From Qipengyuania polymorpha (GTDB lineage Bacteria; Pseudomonadota; Alphaproteobacteria; Sphingomonadales; Sphingomonadaceae), in assembly GCF_019711435.1 (NCBI RefSeq), contig NZ_JAIGNK010000003.1, forward strand, positions 372,001 to 436,000: 64,000 nucleotides of DNA, read 5' to 3'. Within the stretch, counting starts at the first letter, position 1. Every line of letters starts with the position of its first letter. Below the pieces are notes generated by a model. It worked only from the letters and a program-made list of their open reading frames with translations. It made no database searches and was not told the DNA's origin. This document shows positions 10,002 through 18,569 of the stretch, in pieces. A program made the position numbers and the translations under genes.

Positions 10002-11804
10002 GTGCTGTCGGATATCGATTCCGCCAACAATCTTGTCGAACTGTTCCTGAAGCGCGCCGACGAACGGCCCGACCGCGCCTTCCTGGGCGCAAAGCGCGAT
10101 GGCGAATGGCAGACCATCAGCTGGAGCGAAGCGGCAGAGCAAATGTGCCTGCTCGCCGAAAACCTGCGCAAGCTGGGCCTGAAGCCGGGCGACCGTGTCT
10201 GCCTGGTATCCGAAAATCGCCCCGAGTGGTGCATCGCCGACCTCGCCATCATGGCTGCGGGCTGCATCACCGTTCCAGCCTATGTCACCAACACCGAGCG
10301 TGACCACGTCCATATCCTCGACAATTCGGGGGCCAAGGCGGTCATCGTCTCGACCGAGAAGCTGCTCGGCCCGCTCCATGGCGCGCTCACATCGACCGGC
10401 ATTGCCGACCATGTGATCGGCATCGAGGACCTTCATCGCCAGCAATCGGGCAGTTTCGCCTACCACCAGTGGGACACGCTGGTGGACGGTGATGCCGCTG
10501 CAGCGCGCAAGGCCGTGGAAGAGCGTATTGCGGGCATCGGGCGCGGCGACACCGCCTGCATCATCTACACCAGCGGCACGGGCGGCGCACCGCGCGGCGT
10601 GATGCAGCACCATGGCGCCATCCTGTGCAATATCGCAGGCGCGGCGGAAATCCTCATCGAGGACTTCGGCATTGACGATGAGGAACGTTTCCTCTCCTTC
10701 CTGCCCGCCAGCCACGCCTACGAACACACCGGCGGCCAGTATCTTCCCATCAGCGTGGGCGCGCAGATCTTCTACTCCGAAGGCCTCGAGAAGCTGGCAA
10801 GCAACATCGAGGAAACCCGCCCTACCATCATGGTCGTCGTGCCGCGCCTCTTCGAAGTGCTGCGCACGCGCATCATGAAGCAGGTCCAGAAGCAGGGCGG
10901 CCTTGCGGAAAAGCTGATGGACACCGCACTCGAGGTCGGCGAGCGCCGCGCCGAGGGCAAGCCCAAGTTCGGCGACGGAGCCAAGGATTTCGTGGTCGGC
11001 CGGTTGCTCAAGCCGAAAATCCGCCAGCGTTTCGGCGGGCGCATCAAGGCAATGGTTTCGGGCGGCGCGCCGCTCAATCCGGAAGTCGGCATCTTCTTCG
11101 AGAGCATGGGGCTGACCATGCTGCAGGGCTATGGCCAGACCGAGGCCGGCCCCGTGGTCGCCTGCAACCGCCCGGCAGCAGGCATCGCCATGCATTCGGT
11201 CGGCCCGGCCATGCGCGGGGTCGAGGTGAAGATTGCCGAGGACGGCGAAATCCTCTGCCGCGGCGAACTGGTGATGCACGGTTACTGGCAGAACGAGGCC
11301 GAGACCGAGCGCACGATCAAGGACGGCTGGCTGCATACGGGCGATATCGGCCATCTCGACGAAAAGAACCGGATCGTCATCACCGACCGCAAGAAGGACA
11401 TGATCGTCAACGACAAGGGCGACAACATCGCCCCGCAAAAGGTCGAGGGCATGCTCACGCTGCAGCCCGAAATCGGTCAAGCGATGGTCGCGGGCGACAA
11501 GCGGCCCTATATCGTCGGCCTGCTGGTTCCCGACGCCGAATGGGCGGTCGACTGGGCCAAGGAGAACGGCAAGAAATTCGACATGAAGGCGCTGCAGGAC
11601 GATCCCGAATTCCGCAGCGCTGTGCGGAAAGCCGTCGACCGCGTGAACAAGGACCTCTCGGTCATCGAGAAGGTCCGCCAATTCACCTTCGCGGACGAAG
11701 GCTTCACCATCGAGAACGAGGAAATGACCCCCTCGATGAAAATCCGTCGCCACAAGATCCGCGACCGCTATGGCGATCGCCTCGACGGCCTGTATCGCAG
11801 CTAA
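10002..11804 (+). CDS. Long-chain acyl-CoA synthetase (AMP-forming)
   Basis: A 600-residue ANL-superfamily ligase activating fatty acids to acyl-CoA via acyl-adenylate. Motifs are the phosphate-binding loop IIYTSGTGGAPRGV near residue 190, GYGQTEAGPVV near 380, the adenylate aspartate in DGWLHTGDIG, and DRKKDMIVNDKGDNIAPQKVE at the hinge; it resembles FadD15-type enzymes. The GTG start at 10002 has a strong GAGGAG site 7 nt upstream. A small lipoprotein gene starts 2 nt after its stop and is likely in the same transcript. Chain-length preference cannot be read. Confidence 0.93.
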   Translation: MLSDIDSANNLVELFLKRADERPDRAFLGAKRDGEWQTISWSEAAEQMCLLAENLRKLGLKPGDRVCLVSENRPEWCIADLAIMAAGCITVPAYVTNTERDHVHILDNSGAKAVIVSTEKLLGPLHGALTSTGIADHVIGIEDLHRQQSGSFAYHQWDTLVDGDAAAARKAVEERIAGIGRGDTACIIYTSGTGGAPRGVMQHHGAILCNIAGAAEILIEDFGIDDEERFLSFLPASHAYEHTGGQYLPISVGAQIFYSEGLEKLASNIEETRPTIMVVVPRLFEVLRTRIMKQVQKQGGLAEKLMDTALEVGERRAEGKPKFGDGAKDFVVGRLLKPKIRQRFGGRIKAMVSGGAPLNPEVGIFFESMGLTMLQGYGQTEAGPVVACNRPAAGIAMHSVGPAMRGVEVKIAEDGEILCRGELVMHGYWQNEAETERTIKDGWLHTGDIGHLDEKNRIVITDRKKDMIVNDKGDNIAPQKVEGMLTLQPEIGQAMVAGDKRPYIVGLLVPDAEWAVDWAKENGKKFDMKALQDDPEFRSAVRKAVDRVNKDLSVIEKVRQFTFADEGFTIENEEMTPSMKIRRHKIRDRYGDRLDGLYRS

Positions 11805-11806
11805 AC

Positions 11807-12187
11807 ATGCGGAATATAGCGATAATCCTTGCCGGCACGCTGGTGCTCGGCGGGTGCACCACGCGCCAGCATGTCAGCAATGCGCTGCCCTCAGCGCTAG
11901 AAGCGGGCTGGCAGGGCGAGCGAGTCTGCACGCTTCAGCACCAGACCGACACGCACCGGGTGCTGCGCTGCACCTTCCCGCCCGGCGTGGGCCATGAGCG
12001 GCATTACCACCCGCCGCATTACGGCTACGCACTGAGCGGCGGCACGATGCAACTCACCAGCGAAAGCGGCACGCGCACGGCGACGCTGGCGACGGGTTCG
12101 GACTATGCGAGCGACGGGGTGGAGTGGCACGAAGTGGTCAATGTGGGCGAGACCACGGTGACCTACCTGATTGTGGAAGAGCTATAA
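11807..12187 (+). CDS. Cupin-domain lipoprotein
   Basis: A 126-residue protein with a short signal peptide and lipobox (LAGTLVLGGCTT). The mature part is a small beta-barrel of cupin type: ERHYHPPHYGYALSGGTMQL gives the first metal-binding histidines and WHEVVNVGETTVTYLIVEE the second motif. The ATG lies 2 nt after the acyl-CoA synthetase stop, so translation is probably coupled. Substrate and metal are unknown; an envelope sensor or binding role is only a possibility. Confidence 0.8.
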   Translation: MRNIAIILAGTLVLGGCTTRQHVSNALPSALEAGWQGERVCTLQHQTDTHRVLRCTFPPGVGHERHYHPPHYGYALSGGTMQLTSESGTRTATLATGSDYASDGVEWHEVVNVGETTVTYLIVEEL

Positions 12188-12224
12188 GCCGGTCGCGGCG
12201 AACATCTGGCTTGGGAGGCTGTCG

Positions 12225-12737
12225 ATGGAAGCCCTGAAGATCATCGTGTTCTCGGTGCTTGCCGCAGTAGTGTACGGCATATTGCACGATCAGGTCACGG
12301 CGCATGTCTGCGTCGAGTATTTTACAGTCGCTCATCCGCCCGTCTTTGCGACCAACTCCCCATTTTGGCTTGCGGTGGGTTGGGGCATCATTGCGACTTG
12401 GTGGGTCGGGGCGATATTGGGGCTTATCTTGACCCTTTCCGCTCGATGCGGAGCTGCTTCGAAAATCGCGTTCTGTTCGTTGCGACCGAAAATCGTCCTC
12501 TTGATGCTTATCAGCGCAACGATGGCTTTGGCCGCCGGTTTGCTGGGCGCGCTGCTTCAGTCGTCGGGACTCAACGTAATTGGGAGTTGGGAGAATGAAA
12601 TCTTAGCCACTCGCCACAGTCGTTTCGCTTTCGCGGCATGGGCACACACGGCGAGTTACTTAATCGGGGGAATCGGAGGACTGATCTTGGCAATTGCGAC
12701 CCTGAGAAAACGGTTCAGGCAGCGATTTCCTCGATGA
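12225..12737 (+). CDS. Unknown four-helix membrane protein
   Basis: Not recognised. The 170 residues hold four hydrophobic segments: about 5-25, 45-72, 88-110 and 137-160 (AAWAHTASYLIGGIGGLILA). The start at 12225 is supported by GGGAGG seven bases upstream; an open frame further upstream lies within the cupin gene. Base composition is visibly poorer in G and C than neighbouring genes, hinting at an orphan or acquired gene. Its last 23 bases overlap the end of the convergent gene on the minus strand. Confidence 0.7.
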   Translation: MEALKIIVFSVLAAVVYGILHDQVTAHVCVEYFTVAHPPVFATNSPFWLAVGWGIIATWWVGAILGLILTLSARCGAASKIAFCSLRPKIVLLMLISATMALAAGLLGALLQSSGLNVIGSWENEILATRHSRFAFAAWAHTASYLIGGIGGLILAIATLRKRFRQRFPR

Positions 12738-13242
12738 ACTCCGGATAGAAGCTCGGTGCGCGGTCGCTCCAGCCGGGGGCTGTGGCGGCGGCTTCGCTCA
12801 GGCTCTGGAGGAGCATCTTGCGGCGTTCGGGGCGGATTTGCGGGAGCGCGGCGGCGGCGCAGAAGGCGCTCGGCAGCCACGGGCGCGCATCGGCTCCGAG
12901 CAGGCGTTCGTAGAGGAAACGGAAGGCCGAGAAGCACTCGATGCGCTCCTGCGCGAGGTCGAAGGCGGCCACGCGGGTAATCTTGCCGATGAAGCTCTCG
13001 ATGGCGTCGAAGCCCGATTCTTGCGGAATCGCGCCGCGCAGGGCCTTCAGTTCCTGGTAGGCGACATACTGGCTGCGGATCGCGGCAGTCTCACCCTGCG
13101 TGCGGCCCCAGATGCGGAAGGCATCGCAGCGGCCCAGCCCGATATCGAGGCTGCGGCGGATATAGCGCTGCTCGGCGGCGGTGAAGCTGGCGAACTCGCG
13201 CATTTCGGCGATGGTCAGCGATGCAGCATTGGTAACAGCCAT
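12715..13242 (-). CDS. Unknown soluble protein, probable cell-cycle-regulated gene
   Basis: Not recognised. A 175-residue, largely helical protein without signal peptide or membrane segment; it begins MAVTNAASLTIAEMREFASF and contains AAEQRYIRRSLDIGLGRCDAF and KALRGAIPQESGFDAIESF. It is notable for its promoter: three GANTC methylation sites within 22 bp immediately before the start codon and an exact TTAACCAT half-site 39 bp upstream. Such a combination is known for CcrM/GcrA/CtrA-controlled genes in alphaproteobacteria. The 3' end overlaps a convergent membrane-protein gene by 23 bases. Confidence 0.8.
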   Translation of the reverse strand: MAVTNAASLTIAEMREFASFTAAEQRYIRRSLDIGLGRCDAFRIWGRTQGETAAIRSQYVAYQELKALRGAIPQESGFDAIESFIGKITRVAAFDLAQERIECFSAFRFLYERLLGADARPWLPSAFCAAAALPQIRPERRKMLLQSLSEAAATAPGWSDRAPSFYPEFIEEIAA

Positions 13243-13243
13243 T

Positions 13244-13288
13244 GATTCGACTCCTTCGTCGAATCGGAATGTCGGCCAATATGGTTAA
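13244..13288 (-). promoter_or_regulatory. GANTC cluster plus CtrA-type half-site
   Basis: GANTC sites lie at 13244-13248, 13249-13253 and 13261-13265; on the minus strand TTAACCAT occupies 13288-13281. All precede the unknown 175-residue gene that starts at 13242. GANTC is the CcrM methylation motif and TTAACCAT a CtrA recognition half-site; their joint use in this promoter is inferred. Confidence 0.5.
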
Positions 13289-13456
13289 TTTTTGGTGGTG
13301 GGACTTTCATGGGCGCCCTCAGACGCCGGGCGCGACGCATCCGCGTCACTTGGCTTCGCGGCATGAGCCGCGGCGGCCATGCAGGTGACCTTCGGTCAGC
13401 TGCGTCTTCGACTACGCTTCCGGCCTTGCGGGCCTGCGGCCCGTTTAGTCCTGAGA

Positions 13457-13756
13457 TTAGAGTTCGACGACGTCCTGCCAGTCATCATGGCGCTGGGCCA
13501 TCGCCTTGAAGAAGGGGCAGAGCGGAATGATGGCGATGCCCTTGCCCCTCGCATCTTCCACTACCTGTGCCGCCAGCGCCTCGCCGATGCCCTGTCCGCG
13601 CATGCTCTCGGGCACGCCCGTGTGGTCGACGATGATCCGCGTCGGGCTCACTCGCGAGAAGGTGATTTCAGCCTCCTCGCCCCCAGGGGCGCGATAGACA
13701 TAGCGGCCCTTGCTGTCCGTCTCCTCGAGTTCGACCTGCAAATCCGCCACTGTCAT
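13457..13756 (-). CDS. YjdJ-type GNAT N-acetyltransferase
   Basis: A 99-residue minimal GNAT domain. Acetyl-CoA binding is indicated by the helix-loop VPESMRGQGIGEALAAQVVEDARGKG (R-G-Q-G-I-G pattern), preceded by strands ending RVSPTRIIVDHTGV and followed by IAIIPLCPFFKAMAQRHDDWQDVV. Small proteins of this type acetylate unknown small substrates. The start at 13756 gives the usual compact length; it begins 7 nt after the thiSG stop and is probably cotranscribed with it. About 200 bp after its stop hold small GC-rich inverted repeats and the promoter of the next gene. Confidence 0.85.
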   Translation of the reverse strand: MTVADLQVELEETDSKGRYVYRAPGGEEAEITFSRVSPTRIIVDHTGVPESMRGQGIGEALAAQVVEDARGKGIAIIPLCPFFKAMAQRHDDWQDVVEL

Positions 13757-13763
13757 TCCTTCC

Positions 13764-14735
13764 TCAGATGAGCCCCGCCAGCGGGCTGCTCGGGTCGGCA
13801 TATTTGCGCCGTCCCATGCGTCCGGCGAGATAGGCTTCGCGGCCCGCTTCTACGCTCAGCTTCATCGCGCGGGCCATACGGATAGGGTCCTTGGCCTCTG
13901 CGATGGCGGTGTTCATCAGCACGCCGTCGCAGCCCAGCTCCATCGCCACTGCCGCATCGGAGGCCGTTCCCACGCCTGCATCGACCAGCACCGGCACATT
14001 CGCGCCCTCGACGATGAGGCGAATGGTCACCTGGTTCTGGATGCCGAGACCCGAACCGATCGGCGCGCCAAGCGGCATCACCGCCACGGCGCCCGCCTCT
14101 TCGAGCTGCTTGGCGGCAATCGGGTCGTCGACGCAATATACCATGGGGAGGAAGCCCTCCTTCGCCAGCACCTCGGTCGCCTTCAGCGTCTCGCGCATGT
14201 CGGGGTAGAGCGTCTTGGCCTCGCCAAGCACTTCGAGCTTCACGAGGTCCCAGCCGCCCGCCTCGCGCGCAAGGCGCAGGGTGCGGATGGCATCGTCGGC
14301 GGTGAAGCAACCGGCGGTGTTGGGGAGGTAGGTGGTCTTCTTGGGGTCGATATAGTCGGTCAGCATCGGTGCCTTGGGGTCGCTGACATTGACCCGGCGC
14401 ACCGCCACGGTGACGATTTCGGCTCCGCTCGCTTCGAGCGCAGCAGCGTTCTGCTCGAAATCCTTGTACTTGCCCGTGCCAACGATGAGGCGCGACTTGA
14501 AGGTGCGTCCGGCGACGGTCCAAGTGTCGTCGTCCTGCCCACCGCCGACGAAATGCACGATTTCGAGGCTGTCGCCCTCGGCCACTTTTTGTTCGCCCAG
14601 CTCGCTGCGCGGCGCGATCACGCCGTTGTGCTCGACCGCGACCTTGGCAGGGTCGAGTTCGAGCTCGCGTACGAGGTCTGCGATGGTGGAAGCGGCGGTG
14701 CGGCGGGTTTCGCCATTGACGGTCAGGCTGATCAT
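13764..14735 (-). CDS. thiSG: ThiS-ThiG fusion: sulfur carrier and thiazole synthase
   Basis: A 323-residue fusion for the thiazole half of thiamine. Residues 1-66 form a ubiquitin-like ThiS ending EIVHFVGGG; from about 70 on it is ThiG, a TIM barrel with [12 protein letters not shown], Lys166 in [17 protein letters not shown] as the Schiff-base lysine, and phosphate loops [18 protein letters not shown]. ThiS normally needs a free C-terminal Gly-Gly for adenylation and thiocarboxylation; here that GG is internal. Fusions of this type occur in related bacteria, so it is not a frameshift artefact. A MerC gene lies upstream on the same strand. Confidence 0.94.
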   Translation of the reverse strand: MISLTVNGETRRTAASTIADLVRELELDPAKVAVEHNGVIAPRSELGEQKVAEGDSLEIVHFVGGGQDDDTWTVAGRTFKSRLIVGTGKYKDFEQNAAALEASGAEIVTVAVRRVNVSDPKAPMLTDYIDPKKTTYLPNTAGCFTADDAIRTLRLAREAGGWDLVKLEVLGEAKTLYPDMRETLKATEVLAKEGFLPMVYCVDDPIAAKQLEEAGAVAVMPLGAPIGSGLGIQNQVTIRLIVEGANVPVLVDAGVGTASDAAVAMELGCDGVLMNTAIAEAKDPIRMARAMKLSVEAGREAYLAGRMGRRKYADPSSPLAGLI

Positions 14736-14745
14736 GCGGCCCGAC

Positions 14746-15150
14746 TTAGTCTCCGCAGCGCTCCTTGCAAGCGGCGGAATGACAATGACGGAGGTTGAGG
14801 ATGTGCCCGAGCGATACCAGCGCCACGCCGATGATGGTCAGGATGGCTTCCTTGTAGCCATGTTCGACCGCCAGAGCGCCGCCCATGAAGGTGAGGCCGG
14901 TCATCGCAATCACGAAGGGCGCGGCCATACGGTGACGCAGCGCGCCCCAGCCGATGGCGACGGCAGCGATCAGCGTAGCAATCGCCAGACCCCAGCGGTG
15001 GATGTCGGGCGAGAAGAACAACTCACCCCCGATGCCGAGGCCCGACACCAGCACGATGCTGGCCAGGCAATGCAGCGCGCACAGGCCCGAGAGCCCGATA
15101 CCTATACGGTCGAGCCGCTGCCGAATCGGATTGATGGCGCGTTGCAACAT
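14746..15150 (-). CDS. MerC-domain metal membrane protein
   Basis: A 134-residue protein with four predicted helices. The first helix contains the MerC-type cysteine pair [16 protein letters not shown], and the cytoplasmic tail is metal-ligand rich ([13 protein letters not shown]). MerC proteins move Hg(II), but chromosomal copies in metal-regulated loci probably carry or handle other ions such as zinc. The ATG at 15150 is preferred; a GTG at 15177 would put the start codon inside a palindrome. A Zur-like site lies just upstream, which suggests induction under zinc limitation rather than by mercury. No merR, merT or merA is nearby. Confidence 0.85.
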   Translation of the reverse strand: MLQRAINPIRQRLDRIGIGLSGLCALHCLASIVLVSGLGIGGELFFSPDIHRWGLAIATLIAAVAIGWGALRHRMAAPFVIAMTGLTFMGGALAVEHGYKEAILTIIGVALVSLGHILNLRHCHSAACKERCGD

Positions 15151-15159
15151 GTCATGACA

Positions 15160-15184
15160 GATATGTGATAGTATCACCTGTTAC
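15160..15184 (-). promoter_or_regulatory. Zur/Fur-family operator candidate before merC
   Basis: On the plus strand GATATGTGATA (15160-15170) leads into the perfect palindrome GTGATA-g-TATCAC (15165-15177), followed by CTGTTAC. This resembles the alphaproteobacterial Zur box (left half GATATGTTATA). It is 10-35 bp upstream of the merC ATG. It could also affect ctaA, but that start is more than 100 bp away. Confidence 0.5.
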
Positions 15185-15292
15185 AAGGGCAGGTTGCGAA
15201 AAAGGACGCAGTTCGTCGCTTGCTGTGGCCGTTATGCCGATTGAATCAATTGCACTTGCGATTGGGGGCGCTTGCGGCAATCACGCCCAACC

Positions 15293-16327
15293 ATGAACGA
15301 TACCATGACCGAGACACCTTCCAGCGCCCGCCCGGGGCTGCTTGCCAACTGGCTGTTCATCGTTGCCGGGCTCGTCGTCCTCATCGTGACCGTGGGCGGC
15401 ATCACGCGCCTCACAGAAAGCGGGCTATCGATTACCGAGTGGAAGCCCTTCCTCGGTGCGCTCCCGCCATTGAGCGATGCCGACTGGCAGGCAGAATTCG
15501 AGCTCTACAAGCAGATACCCGAATACCAGCAGATCAACGGTCCTGCGGGGATGGACCTTGAGGCGTTCAAGTCGATTTACTGGTGGGAATGGATACACCG
15601 CCAGCTCGGCCGCCTCATCGGTCTGGCGCTGGCCGTGCCACTCGCCATCTTCGCGCTGCGCAAAATGGTGCCGCAGGGCTATTTCTGGCGCCTGTTCGCG
15701 CTGGTGGCGCTGGTCGGGCTGCAGGGCAGCTTCGGCTGGTGGATGGTCGCCTCTGGCCTAGAGACGCGCACGGATGTCAGCCATTTCCGTCTCGCCATTC
15801 ATTTGTGCACTGCGCTTGTCCTGCTGGGCGGCCTCGTCTGGACCGCTTTCGACCTCAAGCGTGTGGCCGCAGGCAAGCCGAAGCCAGCCGGTATGACCGC
15901 GCTCGCTGCTTGGACAGGGGTTATTCTGTTCGTGCAGTTACTGCTCGGCGCCTGGGTCGCTGGGCTGGAGGCAGGGCTTGCCTCGGATAGCTGGCCCTTG
16001 ATGCAGGGGCGTTTCATCCCCGAATTCGATTCCTCGCAAGGCATTTTCTGGGCGATGACGCATGACCCCTTCCTCATCCACTGGATGCATCGCTGGTGGG
16101 CTTGGGTGGTCGTCGGCGCACTGGTGGTGATGGCGCGCAAGGTGAAACCGGCGAGCCGCAAGGCCTCGATCGCCATCCATTCGGCTTTCGGCACACAGGT
16201 CCTGCTCGGCATCGCCACGGTGATGACGGGCGTCGAATTCCACCTCGCCGTGCTGCACCAGCTGGTCGGCGCGCTCCTCGTTATCGCCTTCACCGTTGGG
16301 GCGCATGTGCTCGGAAGGCAGGAATGA
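15293..16327 (+). CDS. ctaA: Heme A synthase (COX15/CtaA)
   Basis: A 344-residue integral membrane enzyme oxidising heme O to heme A for cytochrome c oxidase. It contains the family entry segment GGITRLTESGLSITEWKPFLGALPP in its first part, several hydrophobic helices, heme-ligand histidines in WEWIHRQLGR and HWMHRWWAW, and the late HQLVGALLV. Its length and two-repeat architecture match alphaproteobacterial COX15. The start MNDTMTETP at 15293 is chosen; an earlier in-frame codon at 15272 lacks support. The stop overlaps the cutA start (ATGA). Confidence 0.95.
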   Translation: MNDTMTETPSSARPGLLANWLFIVAGLVVLIVTVGGITRLTESGLSITEWKPFLGALPPLSDADWQAEFELYKQIPEYQQINGPAGMDLEAFKSIYWWEWIHRQLGRLIGLALAVPLAIFALRKMVPQGYFWRLFALVALVGLQGSFGWWMVASGLETRTDVSHFRLAIHLCTALVLLGGLVWTAFDLKRVAAGKPKPAGMTALAAWTGVILFVQLLLGAWVAGLEAGLASDSWPLMQGRFIPEFDSSQGIFWAMTHDPFLIHWMHRWWAWVVVGALVVMARKVKPASRKASIAIHSAFGTQVLLGIATVMTGVEFHLAVLHQLVGALLVIAFTVGAHVLGRQE

Positions 16328-16656
16328 GCGCACTCGTCTACTGCCCCTTCCCCGACGCCGCATCGGCACGTGAGGTCGGGCAGAAGCTGCTCGCCGAGGG
16401 TCTTATCGGCTGCATCAACATCGGCGCACCTATCCACTCACTGTTCGAATGGGCGGGTGAGCACGGCGAAGGCGAGGAATGCCCCGCACTCCTGAAAACC
16501 GACGCATCGCTGCTCGAACGGGCGATTGCACGCCTGGAGGACTTGCACCCTTACGAAGCTCCGGCAATATTGGGCTGGCCCTGCATTGCCGGGAAAGCCA
16601 CTGCCGGGTGGCTGGCGGGGCTCGACGGGGGGAATGGGAGCAATGTCCAGCAATAG
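16324..16656 (+). CDS. cutA: Divalent cation tolerance protein CutA
   Basis: A 110-residue CutA1 protein, a trimeric ferredoxin-like fold. Typical elements are YCPFPDAASAREVGQKLLAEGLIGCINI in the first half and LEDLHPYEAPAILGWP in the second, matching the family's HPYExPxI motif. It is linked to copper or divalent metal tolerance, though its exact biochemical role is unsettled. The ATG overlaps the ctaA stop (ATGA) and the next gene starts 14 nt before its stop, so the three genes form a tightly coupled unit. Confidence 0.94.
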   Translation: MSALVYCPFPDAASAREVGQKLLAEGLIGCINIGAPIHSLFEWAGEHGEGEECPALLKTDASLLERAIARLEDLHPYEAPAILGWPCIAGKATAGWLAGLDGGNGSNVQQ

Positions 16657-17362
16657 ACGCGCCATACTGGCTGGTATCGCAGCCGGAGCCAGTCTGTCTT
16701 TACTGTCCCTGCCCGTCAGGCTGGCGGCAGCACCTCGTGGAATCACCTTTCCCGAAGGAAGATTCATCCTGCGGCGGGAACTCGAACGCGGTCTTGGCGG
16801 CGGTGCGGCCATTGTTGTTACCCGGAACTGGGAATGCAGTTTCGACCAGATTGGCGCGGGAGCATCCGTACGCGGCACACAAGGGCGTTGCGATGTCAAA
16901 GCTCCACCGGCGCTCGCCGCACTGGCCGAAATGGAGCGTTCGCGGAAAGTTACCGGCCTCTTTCCCATGAAGCTCGATAATGAAGGGCATATCTTCGACT
17001 GGGGCGGCAGGGGCGCGACCGGTATCGAAGCGGCGCTGCGCGCTGCGGACGCGCGCATAGACAGTTTGACCTTGGCAGACGGCGACAAGCGCGATGCGAA
17101 GGCGTGGTTGGCGCAAGTCGGGAGCACGGCGGCCGAAGTGGTCAGCCAGGTCCCGCGCGACCTGTTCTTCCCCGAAGCGGGCAAGCGGACCGAAAACCGC
17201 AAGATGGCTCTGCCTGATGGCCAGACCGGCTCCTACGACATCACCATCGAGGCCGAAGCGCGCCAAAGCGACGGTTTGCTGGTCTCCAGCGAACGCCGCA
17301 TCGTGACCCGCATCGGCGACAGTTCACGCATTGCACGCGAGCGCTGGACGCTCCTTGCCTGA
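16643..17362 (+). CDS. Tat-exported protein of unknown function
   Basis: A 239-residue protein that I do not recognise. The N-terminus SSNRRAILAGIAAGASLSLL with an alanine-rich cleavage region (VRLAAAP) looks like a twin-arginine signal peptide. The mature part is soluble, with WECSFDQIGAGASVRGTQGRCDV (two cysteines that could form a disulfide) and a C-terminal segment KMALPDGQTGSYDITIEA. The ATG at 16643 overlaps the end of cutA by 14 nt. Linkage to ctaA-cutA suggests envelope or metal-related work, but no function can be assigned. Confidence 0.8.
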   Translation: MSSNRRAILAGIAAGASLSLLSLPVRLAAAPRGITFPEGRFILRRELERGLGGGAAIVVTRNWECSFDQIGAGASVRGTQGRCDVKAPPALAALAEMERSRKVTGLFPMKLDNEGHIFDWGGRGATGIEAALRAADARIDSLTLADGDKRDAKAWLAQVGSTAAEVVSQVPRDLFFPEAGKRTENRKMALPDGQTGSYDITIEAEARQSDGLLVSSERRIVTRIGDSSRIARERWTLLA

Positions 17363-17537
17363 CCAGCCCAGAGGTGGGAGTATTATTTTACCCCACCGGA
17401 GATGCGCGGAATTGCTTGACGAATCGCGTGCCTAACGCCATTTGGCGCGCGCTTAGCGGCTCCATGCGTGGGGCCGCGCAATCGTTTAGCGGCCGAGAAG
17501 CTGGCCGCGATAACTCGAGCAAACGGATACGCAAGCC

Positions 17538-18017
17538 ATGAAGGCTCTCACGAAAGTGACCCAGTCGGCCAAGCCGGCAGAGGTCGAAAAGGACTGGCAC
17601 ATCATCGACGCCGAGAATCTCGTCGTCGGTCGCCTCGCCGTCATCATCGCCAATCACCTGCGCGGCAAGCACAAGCCGAGCTACACCCCGCATGTCGATT
17701 GCGGCGACCACGTCATCGTCATCAATGCCGACAAGGTGAAGTTCACCGGCAAGAAGATGGACGACAAGATTTATTACAAGCACACCGGCCACCCGGGCGG
17801 CATCAAGGAAACCACGCCGAACAAGGTTCTCGGCGGCCGTTTCCCCGAGCGCGTCCTCGAAAAGGCCGTGCAGCGCATGATCCCGCGTGGTCCGCTGGGC
17901 CGTGCGCAGATGCGTGCACTCCACCTCTACAACGGCACCGAGCATCCGCATGAGGGCCAGAAGCCCAAGACGCTCGACGTCGCTTCGATGAACCGCAAGA
18001 ACAAGGCTGTTGCATAA
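17538..18017 (+). CDS. rplM: 50S ribosomal protein L13
   Basis: A 159-residue L13 for the large subunit, with the signature stretch [39 protein letters not shown], then the loop [14 protein letters not shown] and [21 protein letters not shown]. The stop overlaps the rpsI start by one base (TAATG), the usual rplM-rpsI operon. The 175-nt leader contains a TTGACG -35-like box at 17416 and a GGTGGG/CCCACC hairpin at 17373-17397 that may end upstream transcription or be a leader structure. Confidence 0.98.
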   Translation: MKALTKVTQSAKPAEVEKDWHIIDAENLVVGRLAVIIANHLRGKHKPSYTPHVDCGDHVIVINADKVKFTGKKMDDKIYYKHTGHPGGIKETTPNKVLGGRFPERVLEKAVQRMIPRGPLGRAQMRALHLYNGTEHPHEGQKPKTLDVASMNRKNKAVA

Positions 18018-18541
18018 TGGCTGACGAAACCAAGAACGACACCGTCTCGGATCTCGCCGATCTGAAGGACATCGCTTCCGACGCGCCGCAGGGCGATTCG
18101 GCAGATATCGCCGCAAAGGCCGACGTTCCCCTGCGCGAGCAGGAACTCGACGCACAGGGCCGCGCCTACGCCACCGGTCGCCGCAAGGACGCTACCGCAC
18201 GCGTCTGGCTCGTCCCCGGCAGCGGCAAGATCACCGTCAACGGCAAGGACCAGGAAGTTTACTTCGCACGTCCGACCCTTCGCCTCGTGATCGACCAGCC
18301 TTTCGCCATCACCGAGCGCCAGGAACAGTACGACGTTATCGCCACCGTCAAGGGTGGTGGTCTGTCGGGCCAGGCCGGTGCTGTGAAGCACGGCATCGCC
18401 CAGGCACTCGCCAAGTACGAGCCGGCCCTGCGCAGCACGGTCAAGGCCGCCGGCTTCCTCACCCGCGACAGCCGCGTGGTCGAGCGTAAGAAGTACGGCC
18501 GCGCCAAGGCACGTCGTAGCTTCCAGTTCTCGAAGCGTTAA
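18017..18541 (+). CDS. rpsI: 30S ribosomal protein S9 with N-terminal extension
   Basis: A 174-residue S9. The conserved domain begins near residue 50 ([26 protein letters not shown]), runs through [20 protein letters not shown], and ends with the basic tail [18 protein letters not shown] whose terminal KR reaches the P-site tRNA. Residues 1-47 are an acidic, Asp/Ala-rich extension absent from the 130-residue E. coli protein; similar extensions occur in sphingomonads. A strong terminator follows 28 nt after the stop. Confidence 0.97.
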   Translation: MADETKNDTVSDLADLKDIASDAPQGDSADIAAKADVPLREQELDAQGRAYATGRRKDATARVWLVPGSGKITVNGKDQEVYFARPTLRLVIDQPFAITERQEQYDVIATVKGGGLSGQAGAVKHGIAQALAKYEPALRSTVKAAGFLTRDSRVVERKKYGRAKARRSFQFSKR

Positions 18542-18569
18542 TTCGCCTCGGGCCGGAACACCGGACAAG

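Noticed and set aside
13300..13456. GC-rich inverted repeats (for example CGGGCC-TGC-GGCCCG region) as a terminator or mobile repeat
   Set aside because: Stems are short, no T-run follows, and no second copy was noticed in the window.
14746..15177. mer (mercury resistance) operon
   Set aside because: Only a MerC-domain protein is present; merR, merT, merP and merA are absent and the upstream site looks Zur-like.
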